Source: Cytophagaceae bacterium | GTDB taxonomy: Bacteria; Bacteroidota; Bacteroidia; Cytophagales; Flexibacteraceae | NCBI GenBank assembly: GCA_947458545.1 | Contig: CANGYH010000001.1 | Location: 248,001 to 312,000 of the forward strand | Reading direction: 5' to 3' | DNA length: 64,000 bases | Part shown: positions 1 through 9,157 of the stretch, one piece after another | How positions within the stretch are numbered: position 1 is the first letter of the stretch | Layout: every line of letters starts with the position of its first letter | Program-made: the position numbers and the translations under genes | Notes under the pieces: model-generated | What the model saw: the letters and a program-made list of their open reading frames with translations, nothing else | What the model was told of the DNA's origin: nothing | The model's database searches: none

Positions 1-894
1 CACCTGCCAGCAAGCGGGTTTCTCGTTCTCAGGCGTGGTGTCTATGATGATGCGGATGGCAAACAGATCATAGATATCCTCGAATGGCACCTTCTGCTTG
101 CGCATCTTGCTAAAGATGCTGTAGATACTTTTGGGCCTCCCTTTGATGGTAACGTTGAAGCCCGCCTTCTTGATTTCGGCCTCTAAAGGCCCGATAAATT
201 CTTTTATGAACCTGTTGCGGGCCGTGCGGCTTTGGGCCAGCTTTTGGGCTATCTCTTTGTAAACCTCTGTCTCTGTATACTTTAGATATAGGTCTTCAAG
301 CTCCGTTTTTATGGCATAAAGGCCCAAGCGGTGGGCCAAGGGTGCATACAGGTATATCGTCTCGTTGGCTATCTTAAGCTGCGTATTGCGGGGCATAGCC
401 TCCAGCGTCCGCATGTTGTGGAGGCGGTCTGCCAGCTTGATCAAGATTACCCGCACATCGTCTGACAGAGTCAGCAGCATCTTGCGGAAGTTCTCTGCCT
501 GTTGGCTGGTACCCGTCTGAAAGACGCCACTGATTTTGGTAAGCCCGTCTATGATTTTGGCCACTTTGGGCCCAAAGCGGCGCTCTAACTCGCTCAGCTC
601 TATCTCTGTGTCTTCTACGACATCATGCAGCAATGCTGCTATGATAGAGGTAGTACCCAGGCCTATCTCTTCGGCGGCAATCTGGGCTACGGCAATCGGG
701 TGGTAGATATAAGGTTCGCCCGATTTGCGCCTTGTACCGCGGTGCGCGTTGACAGCCGTCATGAAAGCTTCGCGGATTAGAGCTTCATCACCGTCGTGCA
801 ATAGGGGGCGGGCCGAGCGCAACAGCCTACGGTAACGCCGCAGAATCTCTTGGTTCTCTTGTTTCTCGTCTATTTCTAAAGAGTCTAACCGCAT
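1..894 (-). CDS. RelA/SpoT (p)ppGpp synthetase/hydrolase, N-terminal part (cut by window edge)
   Basis: Stringent-response enzyme that makes and degrades (p)ppGpp in the cytoplasm. Only the first 298 codons are inside the window; the C-terminal part lies beyond base 1. From about residue 45 there is an HD hydrolase domain with intact metal motifs (YIYHPIAVA and LLHDVVEDT), then the linker, and near the cut the start of the synthetase domain (KGRPKSIYSIFSKM, FEDIYDLFAIRI). The intact HD motif argues for a bifunctional SpoT/Rel-type enzyme rather than a pure RelA synthetase. Start is the ATG at 894 (MRLDSLEI). The gene stands alone here, with about 200 bp to the tRNA upstream. Family assignment is very secure. 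Confidence 0.95.
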   Translation of the reverse strand, partial: MRLDSLEIDEKQENQEILRRYRRLLRSARPLLHDGDEALIREAFMTAVNAHRGTRRKSGEPYIYHPIAVAQIAAEEIGLGTTSIIAALLHDVVEDTEIELSELERRFGPKVAKIIDGLTKISGVFQTGTSQQAENFRKMLLTLSDDVRVILIKLADRLHNMRTLEAMPRNTQLKIANETIYLYAPLAHRLGLYAIKTELEDLYLKYTETEVYKEIAQKLAQSRTARNRFIKEFIGPLEAEIKKAGFNVTIKGRPKSIYSIFSKMRKQKVPFEDIYDLFAIRIIIDTTPENEKPACWQV

Positions 895-1060
895 GTTGTG
901 GTACCGTGGCTGAAAGGTATAGGTATCAAACGCAATTTGAGGCCCGTTTGCCTGTCTCCAAAACAAAAGTTACGGCCAAATCAGTCTAAGTAATCAAATC
1001 TTTAAAGTAAGCTCGATATAGGCAGGCCAGCCAATCGTAATAAACTGAGTTAGGCATGAA

Positions 1061-1092
1061 AAAAGCCCCTAGACCTACGCCTAGGGGCTTTT
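1061..1092 (-). terminator. Intrinsic terminator downstream of tRNA-Met
   Basis: Stem AGCCCCTAG/CTAGGGGCT with an 8-nt loop, flanked by A and T runs. Read on the minus strand it follows the tRNA 3' end by a few bases and ends in a T-run. The flanking A-run means it could also work in the other direction. Confidence 0.8.
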
Positions 1093-1096
1093 GAAG

Positions 1097-1170
1097 TAGC
1101 GGGGACGGGATTTGAACCCGTGGCCTCAGGGTTATGAATCCTGTGCTCTAACCAACTGAGCTACCCCGCC
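1097..1170 (-). tRNA. tRNA-Met (anticodon CAT)
   Basis: A complete cloverleaf can be folded: acceptor GGCGGGG/CCCCGCT closed by a G1-T72 wobble, D-arm GCTC/GAGC, anticodon loop TTCATAA, T-arm ACGGG/CCCGT with loop TTCAAAT, discriminator A. CCA is not encoded. The lower anticodon stem has an A31-C39 mismatch, which I recall as usual in elongator tRNA-Met of Bacteroidota. It lacks the three G-C pairs and 1-72 mismatch expected of initiator tRNA, so I call it elongator Met; a lysidine-modified Ile(CAT) tRNA is the less likely alternative. Confidence 0.93.
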
Positions 1171-1180
1171 AATTGGGCTG

Positions 1181-1213
1181 CAAAGGTGCGAAGGCCAAAG
1201 GCAATTTTACAAA
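1181..1213 (-). promoter_or_regulatory. Possible promoter of tRNA-Met
   Basis: On the minus strand a TTTG (rc of 1210-1213) lies 21 bp upstream of CACCTTTG (rc of 1181-1188). This is one base off the Bacteroidota -7 consensus TAnnTTTG and sits about 10 bp upstream of the tRNA 5' end. Inferred from pattern only. Confidence 0.35.
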
Positions 1214-1294
1214 TTGACTGTTTTGTACCGACCTTTGCGGCCCTGTTGCGAGTGGCAAGCTGTTGCTCATCACCTGTTTACCTGACTGTAGCAT

Positions 1295-1720
1295 TTGAAA
1301 ATCCACCCCGACCGCCTGGCAGACGCCTTCGTAAAGGAGTACGAGCTCAACTCGTCGCCGAAGCTGCTGTTCCCTTTCTTGTCTACCCCAGAGGGGCTGG
1401 CGCAGTGGTTTGCCGATAAAGCCGAGGCGCGCAACGCAACATTTCGCTTCAGGTGGGACAATGCGGACCACCTGGCTGCCATAGATACGCTCAAGGTCAA
1501 CAAGACCGTTAGATTCTGTTTCATACCCAGCGAGGTAGAGGCTCCGCTCGTGCAAGAGCGAGGACATCAGTTTCCCTTTATTGAGTTTAGCGTTATCCCT
1601 GGCAACTTTTCTCAAGGTGTTTTCTTGCGTGTAACTGATCTTACAGAAGCCAGCGAAGACGACATCGAAGAAACCTGGGACTATCTGATAGGTGTTCTTA
1701 AAGAAAAGATTGGCGGCTAG
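1295..1720 (+). CDS. START-like (AHSA1/START_2 type) domain protein
   Basis: A 141-residue cytoplasmic protein matching the Bacteroidota START-like family: N-terminal helix and strand (VKEYELNSSPKLLFPFLSTP), a GLAQWFADKAEAR segment with FRFRW, and a C-terminal long helix (DIEETWDYLIGVLKEKIG). Such helix-grip proteins bind hydrophobic ligands or act as Aha1-like co-chaperones; the specific role is unknown. An in-frame stop at 1289 leaves TTG at 1295 as the first usable start, giving a length typical for the family. It lies between a tRNA gene and an LptF/LptG permease, on the same strand as the permease but 78 bp away. Confidence 0.8.
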   Translation: MKIHPDRLADAFVKEYELNSSPKLLFPFLSTPEGLAQWFADKAEARNATFRFRWDNADHLAAIDTLKVNKTVRFCFIPSEVEAPLVQERGHQFPFIEFSVIPGNFSQGVFLRVTDLTEASEDDIEETWDYLIGVLKEKIGG

Positions 1721-1798
1721 CGCTACCGCCCGGCGCCTAACCTATTACCAGCCAATTGGGTATTACTGCCGGCTTACTGCCCTAAACACACCCTAACC

Positions 1799-3247
1799 AT
1801 GCAACTACCCATAAAACGGCTGGATCGGTTGGTGCTTAAGGCCTGGATAGGCCCTTTTGTGTTAACACTGGCTGTGGTGGTCTTCATCCTGCTGACGCAG
1901 ACTATGATGAAGTACTTTGAGGAGTTTGTAGGTAAAGACCTGGGCCTGCCCGTTTTTGCAGAGCTGCTATTTTACTTTAGCCTGAACCTGATGCCCATGG
2001 CCTTACCGTTGGCCATGCTCCTTTCTACCCTCATTGCCTTTGGCAATCTGGGAGAACACAACGAGCTGACGGCCATCAAAACAAGCGGCATCACCCTGGG
2101 GCGTGTCATTCTGCCGGTGGGCATTGTGGCTGTTTTGTTGTCGGCAGGTAGCCTGCTCTTCAACGACAGGGTAGTGCCCTACGCAAACCTAAAGGCTTAC
2201 AGCTTGCTCTACGACATAAGGCAAAAGAAGCCCGCGCTAGACATCAAACCAGGGGTGTTTTACAACGGCTTGCCAGGATACAGCGTAAAGGCGCTGCATA
2301 AAGGGCAAGACGGCCGCAGCCTGGGTCAGATACTGATTTACGACCATACTGGCGGCCGCGGCAATGTGAGCCTGGTAACTGCCGACACCGGCCAGATGTA
2401 CACGATCTACAACGACAGGTATCTGGTGCTAGACCTGCGCGATGGCCGCAGTTATGCTGAGTTGATAGACAACGACCCGCGAGGGCAAGAGTTTGTCCGC
2501 AACGAGTTTAAGCAGAGTAAGCTCATCTTCAGCCTGGCCAGCTTCGACATGAACCGGACCAAGGTGGAGCTCTTCAGCCAGAACAGGATGATGCGCAACC
2601 TGCAAGAGCTTGGGCAAGACATAGACTCGATTAAAAGAGAGGAGGCTATGGTAGCCACAGCCGTAGAGACGAACGGAAAGAGCTACTTTTTCTATCTGTT
2701 TAGGTCTCGAAAAGCGCTGTTGGCCGCTCAAACCACGCCGCACCCTGGATTTACCCCGCCGCCTCCTATTGCACTGACAGACAGCATACGGAAGGCGGCA
2801 TCGGTGTTGGCCGTATCGCAAGCGCGAAACGTACGCAGCTTTACGACAGGCTACACAGAGCGCTTCAAAAACGTGCGGCACGACATTGACATCTTCAGCG
2901 TGCAGCGGGTAGAGAAGTTTACGCAGGCCTTGGCGGTGTTTATTCTGTTTCTGATAGCTGCTCCGCTTGGTGCTATTATTCGAAAAGGAGGGTTGGGGGT
3001 ACCGGTGCTCGTCTCAATTGTATTCTTCATGCTCTACTACATCCTGTCTCTGACGGGTACCAAGTGGGCCAAAGAGGGCGTGTTCGACATCACACCTGCC
3101 ATGTGGTACTCCAATGCCGTGTTGGCATTGATAGGCATCTTCTTCCTCAACCAGGCCCGCCGAGATGCCGCCTTGTTCGACATTGAGTTTTATAAACGGT
3201 TGATAGGGCGAAGAAAGCGCATGGTACCAAAGCAAGCCATTGCTTAG
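1799..3247 (+). CDS. LptF/LptG (YjgP/YjgQ) family lipopolysaccharide export permease
   Basis: Inner-membrane permease half of the LptB2FG transporter, which extracts lipopolysaccharide from the outer leaflet of the inner membrane and passes it to the Lpt bridge. The sequence shows the family layout: three N-terminal membrane segments (about residues 16-36, 53-82 and 100-122), a large periplasmic beta-rich domain (about 135-375), and three C-terminal segments (about 378-398, 404-424 and 436-456). The N-terminal motif PMALPLAMLLSTLIAFGNL is characteristic. At 482 residues it is longer than E. coli LptG, as is usual in Bacteroidota. Whether it acts as LptF or LptG cannot be told from this gene alone. 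It ends convergently with the glycosyltransferase gene, sharing a 4-bp overlap. Confidence 0.9.
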   Translation: MQLPIKRLDRLVLKAWIGPFVLTLAVVVFILLTQTMMKYFEEFVGKDLGLPVFAELLFYFSLNLMPMALPLAMLLSTLIAFGNLGEHNELTAIKTSGITLGRVILPVGIVAVLLSAGSLLFNDRVVPYANLKAYSLLYDIRQKKPALDIKPGVFYNGLPGYSVKALHKGQDGRSLGQILIYDHTGGRGNVSLVTADTGQMYTIYNDRYLVLDLRDGRSYAELIDNDPRGQEFVRNEFKQSKLIFSLASFDMNRTKVELFSQNRMMRNLQELGQDIDSIKREEAMVATAVETNGKSYFFYLFRSRKALLAAQTTPHPGFTPPPPIALTDSIRKAASVLAVSQARNVRSFTTGYTERFKNVRHDIDIFSVQRVEKFTQALAVFILFLIAAPLGAIIRKGGLGVPVLVSIVFFMLYYILSLTGTKWAKEGVFDITPAMWYSNAVLALIGIFFLNQARRDAALFDIEFYKRLIGRRKRMVPKQAIA

Positions 3248-4377
3248 GCCAGCAAAGCACCAAGCCCTTGTATGGCCTGTGCAGTCTGCAAAGCCTTGCG
3301 TTGCTCTACCCAGGTGTGATCAAGCCTTTGGCGGCCGGCGCGCTCGGCTTTGTTTGGGGTATCCATAAAGCTGAAGGCAACGCTCCTGCCCAGGCACCAG
3401 CGGGCCCATGCCGCATTTCGAGGTATAATGAGGGGCAGACGCAAAGCCTGAGCTTCCGCAAACTTGGTGGGGATTCTATGCTGCGTTGCCGGGCTTAGTA
3501 CATAGGGGCATAGCATATAGTTTGCCTGAGCCATAAGGCCCAGAACCTGTGCCTGTGGCGCATAGCCTGGCCATATATCGAGGTTTACGCCGGGGTGTGC
3601 TTTGGCTTCAGTCTCTAGAGTTGTTCTAAAGCCCGGATCAGGGCATGGGCCTGCAATCCAAAGCTGGTGGGGCAGGTCGGTTTGATGTGCCCGGCTCCAA
3701 GCAAAGGCATCTAGCGTACCGTAATGGCGCCCCAATGTACCTGTAACCAACACGATGGGGAGCCCTGTCGCTTCTGCGCAAACCAATTGTTCCACAGACA
3801 CAAGCTCATGTGGCATCAAGACGGGTTTTTGGTTGCCAAATTTTATTTCGTTGTAAAAGCACTCCTCCGCCACCGATAAGAAATTGTTCCACGGTAGTAG
3901 CTTTTGCAGCAGGCGGACTATCCACACCCATGTGGATAAGTGCAGCCCAGAGCGCCGAAAGTTGTGCTTCAGGTTCGTCTCGTCGTTCTCTAAAAGGTCT
4001 ACCCAAGTTTTTTGGCCAAATAAAATTTTGCCTGAAAGTGTAAATGGCTGTAAGTCAATACTATTTGTATAGTGAAGTAAGGTGCTGGTTGAGGATGTTT
4101 TGGTAGCTAGAGCAGCCTTAGGCGCGGTAGTTCTTACATCTTCGGGTGCTGCCTTAGGCCATTTACTAAAGATGCCGCTTGCTGCTTCTGCAAGAGATTG
4201 GTAGCTGTGCAGCTCGGCAGATGCTTTGCACTGTGCTAACAGCCAGGGGATTAGCCGTTGAAGCCTGCCATCCGTTGCAGGCCTTCTGAGCGTATGCAAC
4301 CGGGCATGGCGAGGTTCAATCAATGCATCAAAGGGGCCTGCCGAGGGGTTCGATTTCTGCACGTTCTGCCTTGCCAT
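3244..4377 (-). CDS. GT-B fold glycosyltransferase-like protein
   Basis: The C-terminal half resembles the nucleotide-sugar-binding domain of GT4-type glycosyltransferases: a strand-glycine loop (IVLVTGTLGRHYGTLDAF), a second strand (LWIAGPCPD), the GYAPQAQVLGLMAQANYMLCPY segment and the PTKFAEAQALRLPLIIP motif, where K and E normally contact the donor. The middle (HYTNSIDLQPF to FLSVAEECFYNE) fits the end of an N-terminal Rossmann domain. The first 75 or so residues are basic and unlike any glycosyltransferase start, so the true start may be further in. With the dapD start at 4390, only 13 bp separate the divergent genes if this start is used. Substrate unknown; probably surface polysaccharide or lipid glycosylation. 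Confidence 0.6.
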   Translation of the reverse strand: MARQNVQKSNPSAGPFDALIEPRHARLHTLRRPATDGRLQRLIPWLLAQCKASAELHSYQSLAEAASGIFSKWPKAAPEDVRTTAPKAALATKTSSTSTLLHYTNSIDLQPFTLSGKILFGQKTWVDLLENDETNLKHNFRRSGLHLSTWVWIVRLLQKLLPWNNFLSVAEECFYNEIKFGNQKPVLMPHELVSVEQLVCAEATGLPIVLVTGTLGRHYGTLDAFAWSRAHQTDLPHQLWIAGPCPDPGFRTTLETEAKAHPGVNLDIWPGYAPQAQVLGLMAQANYMLCPYVLSPATQHRIPTKFAEAQALRLPLIIPRNAAWARWCLGRSVAFSFMDTPNKAERAGRQRLDHTWVEQRKALQTAQAIQGLGALLA

Positions 4378-4389
4378 GTAGCTTTGGGC

Positions 4390-5214
4390 ATGAATATAGA
4401 GGCCCTACGCGCTTACGTAGAAGATACCTGGACCAACCGTGCCGCGCTACAGTCGGCAGAAGCCCCACAGCACTTCGAAACCTTGCTGCAGGCCTTAGAG
4501 GCTGGCATACTGCGCTCTGCTGAGCCCCTAAAAGCAGGTGATTGGCAGGTGAACGAGTGGGTAAAGAAGGGCATCCTGCTCTACTTTGGCCATGCTCAAA
4601 ACAAACCTGTGCATGCGGGTGACCTGGCATTCTTCGATAAGATTGACACCCGTCAAGATCTTGCGGCTACCGGGGCACGTTTTGTGCCCCCTGGCGTTGT
4701 GCGGCGTGGCGCCCATATCGGCAAGGGGGCCATCGTCATGCCTGGCTATGTAAACATCGGCGCATATGTCGGGGCAGGTACTATGGTAGATACCTGGGCT
4801 ACGGTAGGGAGCTGCGCCCAGATTGGGGCAGACGTCCACCTCTCGGGAGGGGTAGGGGTAGGCGGGGTGTTAGAGCCCTTGCAGGCCTCGCCCGTCATCG
4901 TAGAGGACGGGGCCTTCATTGGCAGCCGCTGCATATTGGTAGAAGGCGTGCGGGTAGGGGCAGAGGCTGTGCTGGGGGCCAATGTAGTGCTAACGGCCAG
5001 TACCAAGATTATTGACGTAACCGGCCCGGCGCCCGTAGAGCGCAAAGGGTATGTGCCGCCCCGCTCTGTGGTTATCCCTGGCAGCCTGCCCAAGCAGTTT
5101 GCGGCGGGCACCTACCATGTGCCATGCGCGCTCATCATCGGCCAACGTAGCGAAAGTACCGACCGCAAAACCAGCCTTAATGCAGCCCTCCGAGACTTTG
5201 AAGTTGCGCTCTAG
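4390..5214 (+). CDS. dapD: 2,3,4,5-tetrahydropyridine-2,6-dicarboxylate N-succinyltransferase
   Basis: Lysine/meso-diaminopimelate pathway enzyme that transfers succinyl from succinyl-CoA to tetrahydrodipicolinate. The 274-residue length equals the E. coli enzyme. Seen: N-terminal helical domain (IEALRAYVEDTW), the WVKKGILLYF motif, then a left-handed beta-helix of hexapeptide repeats (about residues 100-235) including GAHIGKGAIVMPGYVNIGAYVG, DTWATVGSCAQIG and the GGVLEP segment near the active site. The ATG at 4390 is chosen because it gives the canonical N-terminus; an in-frame extension up to 4258 would run through the divergent gene and add unrelated sequence. The product feeds peptidoglycan synthesis; aspartokinase, the first step of the pathway, is encoded separately at 52.1 kb. 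Confidence 0.95.
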   Translation: MNIEALRAYVEDTWTNRAALQSAEAPQHFETLLQALEAGILRSAEPLKAGDWQVNEWVKKGILLYFGHAQNKPVHAGDLAFFDKIDTRQDLAATGARFVPPGVVRRGAHIGKGAIVMPGYVNIGAYVGAGTMVDTWATVGSCAQIGADVHLSGGVGVGGVLEPLQASPVIVEDGAFIGSRCILVEGVRVGAEAVLGANVVLTASTKIIDVTGPAPVERKGYVPPRSVVIPGSLPKQFAAGTYHVPCALIIGQRSESTDRKTSLNAALRDFEVAL

Positions 5215-5244
5215 CAATACAGAGGACAGCCGCCTGACTCAGGC

Positions 5245-5275
5245 TTGGTAAAACGGATGTTTATGGCTATATTTG
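5245..5275 (+). promoter_or_regulatory. Bacteroidota-type promoter of rpsO
   Basis: TTG at 5245-5247, 20 bp spacer, then TATATTTG at 5268-5275, a full match to the Bacteroidota -33/-7 pattern (TTTG ... TAnnTTTG). It ends 30 bp before the rpsO ATG, so the leader would be short. Confidence 0.75.
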
Positions 5276-5305
5276 CACGTTTTTTACACTCATTTACAAC
5301 GCAAA

Positions 5306-5581
5306 ATGCCGATTGACGCTGCTGGCAAAAAAGATATTTTTGCCCAATTCAGCCCCAGCAAGTCCGGTACCGACACCGGCTCGCCTGAATCTCAGATTGC
5401 GCTCTTCACTCGCCGGATAACGGATCTGACCGAGCACCTGAAGGAGCACAAGAAAGACCACGCCACCCGCCTCGGGTTGGTCAAACTGGTTGGTAAGCGC
5501 CGCCGCTTGCTCGACTATCTACATCGCACAGACATTGCCCGCTACCGCGCCATTGTCGCTGAACTCGGCTTGCGCCGCTAA
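5306..5581 (+). CDS. rpsO: 30S ribosomal protein S15
   Basis: A 91-residue primary rRNA-binding protein of the small subunit, contacting 16S rRNA. Seen: [42 protein letters not shown], the highly conserved S15 core with the LL(D)YL motif and the C-terminal R-Y segment. The ATG at 5306 gives [12 protein letters not shown], with only a couple of extra residues compared with E. coli S15. A strong promoter lies immediately upstream and a terminator follows, so rpsO has its own transcript. It precedes pnp, the same order as in E. coli, where S15 represses its own translation; no matching control structure is evident in this short leader. Confidence 0.97.
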   Translation: MPIDAAGKKDIFAQFSPSKSGTDTGSPESQIALFTRRITDLTEHLKEHKKDHATRLGLVKLVGKRRRLLDYLHRTDIARYRAIVAELGLRR

Positions 5582-5598
5582 GTATTTACGACCTTCGC

Positions 5599-5633
5599 AG
5601 AGGGGAACCTTCCGGTTCCCTTCTTTCTTTTTA
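5599..5633 (+). terminator. Intrinsic terminator between rpsO and pnp
   Basis: Stem AGGGGAACC/GGTTCCCTT with a 4-nt TTCC loop, followed by TTCTTTCTTTTT. It separates rpsO from pnp and probably gives partial or full termination. Confidence 0.8.
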
Positions 5634-5788
5634 AGACAACTGGGATGCACCCTGCTGAAGGGACGACCCCGCCCAACTGCAACTCTCCTGTCTGGCCTCC
5701 TGGCTTGCTTTTTCCGAGGGCTTAAACGTTAGCCCAAGCAAACTGCCTCGAAAGGGGGCCTCAAAAGGCAGAGCGGCTCTTTTGATTG

Positions 5789-7951
5789 ATGAACATGTTT
5801 GACAAGTATTTGGCCAAGACCATCCGTATGCCGGATGGAGCCGAGATTACCATCGAAACGGGCAAACTTGCCCGCCAAGCAGATGGCTCTGTAACAGTGC
5901 GCTGCGGCGACACCATTCTGTTAGCTACCGTAGTAGCAACTAAAGACCCCCGCCCCGGCGTTGACTTCCTGCCACTGTCAGTGGATTATATGGAGAAGTT
6001 TGCCTCGGCTGGCCGTATCCCAGGCAGCTTTAAGCGCCGCGAAGGCCAGTTGGGCGAGCACGAGGTGCTCATCTCTCGCCTGGTGGACAGGGCGCTGCGC
6101 CCGATGTTCCCAGACGATTACCATGCCGACATCCAGGTGAATATCTGGATGATTTCTGCCGACGAGCAGGTATTGCCCGATGCACTGGCAGGCCTGGCGG
6201 CAGGTGCCGCCCTGGCCGTGTCTGACGTGCCCTTCAACGGCCCGGTATCAGAGGTTCGCGTAGCCAAAATCAATGGTGAGTACGTGGTTAACCCCAAAGC
6301 AGACGCTTTGAAGGAAGCAACGCTCGACCTGATCGTGGCTGGCTCTATGGAGAACATTCTGATGGTAGAGGGTGAGATGTCTGAAGTCTCTGAAAAAGAG
6401 ATGCTGGATGCCATCATCTTCGCCCACCAGGCTATCCAGGTTCAATGCCAGGCGCTTATGGAGCTTACCGTCGCTGCCGGCAAAACCGAAAAGCGTACCT
6501 ATAGCCACGAGAGCCACAACGAGGAGTTCCGTGCCAAGGTGCAGGCAGGTCTATACGAAGGCTACAAGGCTGTGGCAGGCAAAGGCCTGGCCAGCAAGAG
6601 CCAGCGCAAAGAGGAGTTTAAGGCCATCTATGATGGCTTTGTAGCTACCCTTACGGAAGAAGACCTGGCTGGCGAAAACGCCGGTTTGCTGAAGGCCTAT
6701 GCTAAAGAGGTAGAGAAAAAGGCCATGCGCGATGCCGTGCTTGACACGCGCACACGCCTTGACGGTCGTAAGACCGACGAAATCCGCCCCATCTACTGCG
6801 AGGTTGACCTGCTGCCTGGCCCGCATGGCTCGGCCCTGTTTACCCGCGGCGAGACACAGTCGCTTACAACGGTAACGCTTGGTACCAAGCTTGACGAGCA
6901 GATCATCGACCAGGCCATGTACCAGGGCTATGGAAAGTTCATGCTCCACTACAACTTCCCTGGCTTTAGCACCGGTGAGGTTAAGCCTAACCGCGCCCCT
7001 GCCCGCCGCGAGGTAGGCCATGGCAACCTGGCTTTCCGTGCCATCAAAAAGGTAATGCCCCCAGAAGAGGAGAATCCTTACACGATCCGTATCGTGTCAG
7101 ACATTCTGGAGTCTAACGGCTCATCTTCTATGGCAACGGTGTGCGCTGGTACCATGGCCCTTATGGATGCCGGTATCAAGATCGCTGCGCCTGTGTCGGG
7201 CATCGCCATGGGTCTGATCACTGATACGGAGTCAGGACGCTATGCCGTACTGTCGGACATCCTCGGCGACGAGGATCACCTGGGCGATATGGACTTTAAG
7301 GTAACCGGCACGGCCAACGGCATCACCGCTTGCCAGATGGATCTGAAAGTGGACGGTCTGCCTTACGAGGTGCTAGAAGAGGCCCTGGAGCAAGCTCGCC
7401 GCGGCCGCCTGCACATCTTGGGTAAAATCACTGAGGCTATCCCAGAGGTACGCCCCGAGCTGAAACCCCAAGCCCCTCGCTCAGTTAAAATATTCATCGA
7501 GCGCGAGTTCATCGGTGCCGTTATCGGGCCAGGTGGCAAGGTGGTGCAAGAGATTCAGCGCCAAACCAACACCACCGTCAACATCGAAGAGGTGGCCAAC
7601 CAAGGTATTGTGTCCATCTTCGCCACCAACGGCGATGATATGGCGCGTGCTGAGGCTTGGGTACGTGGCATCGTAGCCGTACCCGAGGTAGGTGCTACCT
7701 ACGAAGGCAAGGTGAAGACAATCCAGCCTTTCGGTGCCTTCATCGAGTTTATGCCTGGTAAAGAAGGCCTGCTTCACATATCTGAAATCAAACACGAGCG
7801 TTTGCCTTCTATGGATGGCGTACTCGAGCTTGGCGAAGTGGTGAAGGTGAAGCTGCTGGAGGTTGACAAGAAGACGGGCAAATACCGCCTGTCTCGCAAG
7901 GCTCTGCTGCCAAAGCCTGAGCGCGCCGAGCGTTCAGAGTCTGAGGCCTAG
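5789..7951 (+). CDS. pnp: Polyribonucleotide nucleotidyltransferase (PNPase)
   Basis: Processive 3'-5' phosphorolytic exoribonuclease acting in mRNA turnover and sRNA metabolism. Domains in order: RNase PH-like domain 1 (about residues 15-145, [21 protein letters not shown]), an all-helical linker, RNase PH-like domain 2 (about 325-460, [16 protein letters not shown]), KH (about 553-612, [16 protein letters not shown]) and S1 (about 620-692, [17 protein letters not shown]). The length of 719 residues is normal. Both ATG 5789 and ATG 5795 are plausible starts; the first is used here. It follows rpsO after a terminator and has its own terminator downstream. Confidence 0.97.
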   Translation: MNMFDKYLAKTIRMPDGAEITIETGKLARQADGSVTVRCGDTILLATVVATKDPRPGVDFLPLSVDYMEKFASAGRIPGSFKRREGQLGEHEVLISRLVDRALRPMFPDDYHADIQVNIWMISADEQVLPDALAGLAAGAALAVSDVPFNGPVSEVRVAKINGEYVVNPKADALKEATLDLIVAGSMENILMVEGEMSEVSEKEMLDAIIFAHQAIQVQCQALMELTVAAGKTEKRTYSHESHNEEFRAKVQAGLYEGYKAVAGKGLASKSQRKEEFKAIYDGFVATLTEEDLAGENAGLLKAYAKEVEKKAMRDAVLDTRTRLDGRKTDEIRPIYCEVDLLPGPHGSALFTRGETQSLTTVTLGTKLDEQIIDQAMYQGYGKFMLHYNFPGFSTGEVKPNRAPARREVGHGNLAFRAIKKVMPPEEENPYTIRIVSDILESNGSSSMATVCAGTMALMDAGIKIAAPVSGIAMGLITDTESGRYAVLSDILGDEDHLGDMDFKVTGTANGITACQMDLKVDGLPYEVLEEALEQARRGRLHILGKITEAIPEVRPELKPQAPRSVKIFIEREFIGAVIGPGGKVVQEIQRQTNTTVNIEEVANQGIVSIFATNGDDMARAEAWVRGIVAVPEVGATYEGKVKTIQPFGAFIEFMPGKEGLLHISEIKHERLPSMDGVLELGEVVKVKLLEVDKKTGKYRLSRKALLPKPERAERSESEA

Positions 7952-7974
7952 CCTTGGATTGCGCCCTACTAGAA

Positions 7975-8012
7975 AGCCCCGGCAGAGCAATCTGCCGGGG
8001 CTTTCTCTTTGC
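7975..8012 (+). terminator. Intrinsic terminator of pnp
   Basis: AAAGCCCCGGCAGA and TCTGCCGGGGCTTT form a long G/C-rich stem with a very short loop, followed by a pyrimidine-rich tail CTCTTT. The A-rich 5' flank suggests it could also terminate the convergent peptidase transcript. Confidence 0.85.
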
Positions 8013-8059
8013 TGTTAAGATAACTACAAGGGTAGGGTAGGTACCAGTGTCCAAACCGG

Positions 8060-9145
8060 CTACCTGTTCACCCTTAGCCTACGGCCTGAGCGCAGCCTGG
8101 CGCTGCGAGATAAGCCGTTCATACGCGCCAGTTGGGCTATGGTAAGCCCATACCTTGATGCCACACTGACCATGGTATCGCCTGGCCGAACGCGGTGGTA
8201 GAACGTTTTGCGGGCCTTGCGGGCTGCGTAGCCAAACTGCTCTGGCGTCAGCAAGAACTCAGACATCAGCAACCTGCCTTCATGGAAGTTGAAGAGCTGC
8301 TCGGGATTGATGGCGTTGCCTTGATACCGAACTTCGAAGTGCAAGTGTGGCCCGCTAGAGCGGCCCGTATTGCCGCCTAATCCGAGTGGTTGCCCCGCCT
8401 TCACCAATGTACCGACCTCTGTTTGGATGCTGCTGAGGTGGCCGTAGAGCGTTTCTAGGCCATTGTAATGCCGTACCAATACGTAATAGCCATATCCTCG
8501 CGCGTCGTAGCTGGTGATTCGTACGATGCCATCCCAAACGCTGCGGATGGTATCCCCTACATCTAGTTCCAGATCGGTGCCATAATGGAATCGCCCCCCC
8601 CGCTGGCCAAAGTGGCTGGTGGCAAACGTAGAGGCCACTGGAGACGACCAAAAAGAGCCTATGGTACTGTCGTATAAAACAACGTTTACCGTATCATGGA
8701 AGGCTGTCCTATCTACCCCATACGGGTTTACACGTCGGCTATCCCAGAGCGAGTAATACTCTGTCACTTTTACCCAGGTGCAGTCCAACTTCACCTCCTC
8801 TTCCACTTCAACCAACTCGGTCTCGGCATCGTTTAAGGTGTCATGCTTTTCTTCAACTATTGCTGGAATCTTGGCGGGTACAAACTGCTGACCAATACGG
8901 GGATACGACTGCTCGTTTACAGCTTTAGTATCATCGACTCTAGAGGCCTTAGGCTTCCTTCTTCGAGATTTGCTACTCTCTTTGCTGCGTCTAATGCTTG
9001 GGGCTTTGATGCGCGCAAAGTCGACCTTCTGGCTCGTCTTGGGCTTTTTTCGGCCCCTGCTACGTCTCCGCTGTGCTTCTGCTGGCCCAGACAAGGTCAG
9101 CAAAAGCATAAGGGTAGCGAGGATGTAAACTAAAAAACGCTTCAA
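8060..9145 (-). CDS. Secreted M23-family peptidase with C-terminal LysM domain
   Basis: Predicted envelope protein of 361 residues: signal peptide (about 1-24, ending AEA), a long basic Arg/Lys-rich stretch (about 25-70), a linker, an M23/LytM peptidase domain (about 185-285) with the HYGTDLELDVGD and HLHFEVR zinc motifs, and a LysM domain at the C-terminus (about 315-360, YHRVRPGDTMVSVASRYGL). Such proteins hydrolyse peptidoglycan cross-links or activate amidases during cell division. The metal ligands look complete, so it may be catalytically active. The start is TTG at 9145; it gives a clean MKRFLVYIL signal sequence and no in-frame ATG or GTG fits better. It lies 12 bp downstream of trxB and is probably co-transcribed with it. 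Confidence 0.88.
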   Translation of the reverse strand: MKRFLVYILATLMLLLTLSGPAEAQRRRSRGRKKPKTSQKVDFARIKAPSIRRSKESSKSRRRKPKASRVDDTKAVNEQSYPRIGQQFVPAKIPAIVEEKHDTLNDAETELVEVEEEVKLDCTWVKVTEYYSLWDSRRVNPYGVDRTAFHDTVNVVLYDSTIGSFWSSPVASTFATSHFGQRGGRFHYGTDLELDVGDTIRSVWDGIVRITSYDARGYGYYVLVRHYNGLETLYGHLSSIQTEVGTLVKAGQPLGLGGNTGRSSGPHLHFEVRYQGNAINPEQLFNFHEGRLLMSEFLLTPEQFGYAARKARKTFYHRVRPGDTMVSVASRYGLTIAQLARMNGLSRSARLRSGRRLRVNR

Positions 9146-9157
9146 TATAAGGTTCTA

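Noticed and set aside
1148-1615. Minus-strand frame across the START-like gene
   Set aside because: It overlaps the recognised START-like gene and the tRNA, with no family similarity.
4258-4389. In-frame N-terminal extension of dapD
   Set aside because: The extra 44 residues are unlike DapD, they overlap the divergent glycosyltransferase gene, and the ATG at 4390 gives the standard 274-residue enzyme.
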